64,000 bases of DNA from Mycolicibacterium sp. MU0050 (lineage in GTDB: Bacteria > Actinomycetota > Actinomycetes > Mycobacteriales > Mycobacteriaceae). Shown here piece after piece: positions 63,227-64,000 of this stretch. Position numbers and translations under genes: made by a program. Positions within the stretch are counted from its first letter, which is position 1. Each line of letters starts with the position of its first letter. The stretch spans positions 4,464,001-4,528,000 of the forward strand of contig NZ_OY726395.1 in assembly GCF_963378085.1 (NCBI RefSeq). The letters run 5' to 3'. The notes beneath the pieces are model-generated. The model saw only the letters and a list, made by a program, of their open reading frames with translations. It was not told the DNA's origin and made no database searches.

Positions 63227-64000
63227 TTCGATGCGGCTGTTACGGGTATTCAGTGACGTTGCTGTCGTATTTGATGTCGAGCGCAACGATTACTGTGTGC
63301 GACGCCTCCGCCCCGTGCAGATGGTTCGTCGACTGCGGCCGCGACTCGGCAGCCGGCATTGAGATTTGCCATCGCGACTATTTAGGCCGGCAATCCGGCA
63401 GTCTGACCAGATCGTCGGTTTGCTGCCTGATTTCAGTTCAGGACGCTCTCGGTCCCGCGACCCGCCCCTACTCTCGCGACGCCGCCACCGGATACCGTCG
63501 AATTTTGCCGAAACTTACGCGCCGCGCTTCTTCGAAATACTGTCCACCGTCACACTCTGACCGATGACATCGTCATCGGTACCGCGCCGTCAGGCCGTGA
63601 TCAGTCGTCAAACACCGAATGAGACGACACCGGCTCAGCGGGTCTGCCACCCGGCTCCAGCAGAAAACTCCTGCGGCACCACGACCGCACCACCTCGGGC
63701 ACGGCACCGGCAGGCCAGTGCATTGGGCGGCTCCGCGAGCTCCGGCCCACTTCAGGACCCTCACAGCGAAGGACGGTGACGCCCAGCGCAATAAACTCGG
63801 CGAAGCCGGGCATTGCCCGAGAACCTCCCGGACACGAAATGACCGTCGCCCCCGGCCTTTCGACCGGAGGCGACGTCATCCCCCCACTGCGCGATAGCTA
63901 GGCGACCGGCCCCCAATATTCTGGGCGTATCGCAACATGGCCCCCACCATGCCCCGTCAGTCGGGTATGCGGTCGATCCGTAGCTTCTCGACTTTATGCC
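63227..64000. other. right-end intergenic region
   Basis: No gene is supported. A third TTCAGTTCAGG motif lies at 63432-63442 inside CCTGA-N7-TCAGG. An imperfect GC hairpin (GTCGCC...GGCGAC, about 63844-63875, loop with TTTCG) could be a terminator for a gene outside the window. Open frames here have shadow-like composition and no ribosome-binding site. Confidence 0.45.

Noticed and set aside
60970..63567. An 865-codon plus-strand open frame over paralogue B
   Set aside because: It lies opposite a gene with signal peptide, ribosome-binding site and paralogue conservation; its composition is shadow-like.
63601..63879. A 92-codon minus-strand frame near the right edge
   Set aside because: It has no ribosome-binding site or recognisable domain, and other frames in the same DNA look equally open.

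Overview
The window is high-GC actinobacterial DNA and reads as chromosome of a mycobacterium, most likely a rapidly growing Mycolicibacterium-type species. The evidence is mmpL3 next to trmB and a NYN-domain gene, mmpL11 next to hemophore-like genes, zmp1, an L,D-transpeptidase, ricR, ilvD, a monoacylglycerol lipase, sigG and a pirin. From memory this follows, in inverted orientation, the order of M. tuberculosis Rv0211 (pckG) down to about Rv0181c. No rRNA, tRNA or CRISPR array was seen.

Layout. 1-4.0 kb: pckG (cut by the left edge) and a pair of GTPase-like genes on the minus strand. 4.1-8.7 kb: trmB, a NYN-domain gene and mmpL3. 8.7-11.6 kb: an AI-2E-type membrane protein, an M23 peptidase-like lipoprotein and a DUF3054 protein. 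11.6-19.7 kb: a haem-acquisition block in which a hemophore-like gene, a response regulator and a histidine kinase overlap end to end, with a second hemophore gene divergent from mmpL11. The 3' end of mmpL11 is split by an IS30-family element. 19.7-28.8 kb: conserved housekeeping genes (CoA-binding protein, Mce-associated-type membrane proteins, zmp1, L,D-transpeptidase, MFS exporter, copper repressor ricR with a DUF305 lipoprotein, ilvD). 29-42.9 kb: large membrane or surface proteins, an O-methyltransferase, a metallohydrolase, lipases, sigG, ldh, an SDR, pirin and a sugar-dehydrogenase-like lipoprotein.

43-51.1 kb is accessory. A catabolic cassette (aldehyde dehydrogenase, double carboxymuconolactone-decarboxylase protein, two mycofactocin-type SDRs) diverges from its TetR regulator across a multi-half-site operator. 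It is bracketed by two copies of the 3' tail of the sugar-dehydrogenase gene and begins beside a cytochrome P450 remnant. It is followed by a nested transposon: an IS3-family element sits inside the left inverted repeat of an IS1182-family element, and target duplications are visible for both.

51-64 kb: a SnoaL-like protein, a secreted phosphodiester-glycosidase protein, a frameshifted DUF222/HNH gene, an Erm-type rRNA methyltransferase with a short upstream leader peptide, a fructosamine-kinase-like protein, an MBL-fold hydrolase, and two large paralogous secreted proteins with matching upstream DNA. The last 0.8 kb holds no gene I can support.

The strongest observations are the IS30 disruption of mmpL11 (rejoining the flanks restores the frame), the IS-in-IS nest, the erm leader peptide carrying an I-A-V-V motif with an apparently leaderless promoter, the quasi-palindrome at the HNH frameshift, and the matched upstream regions of the two paralogous secreted proteins.
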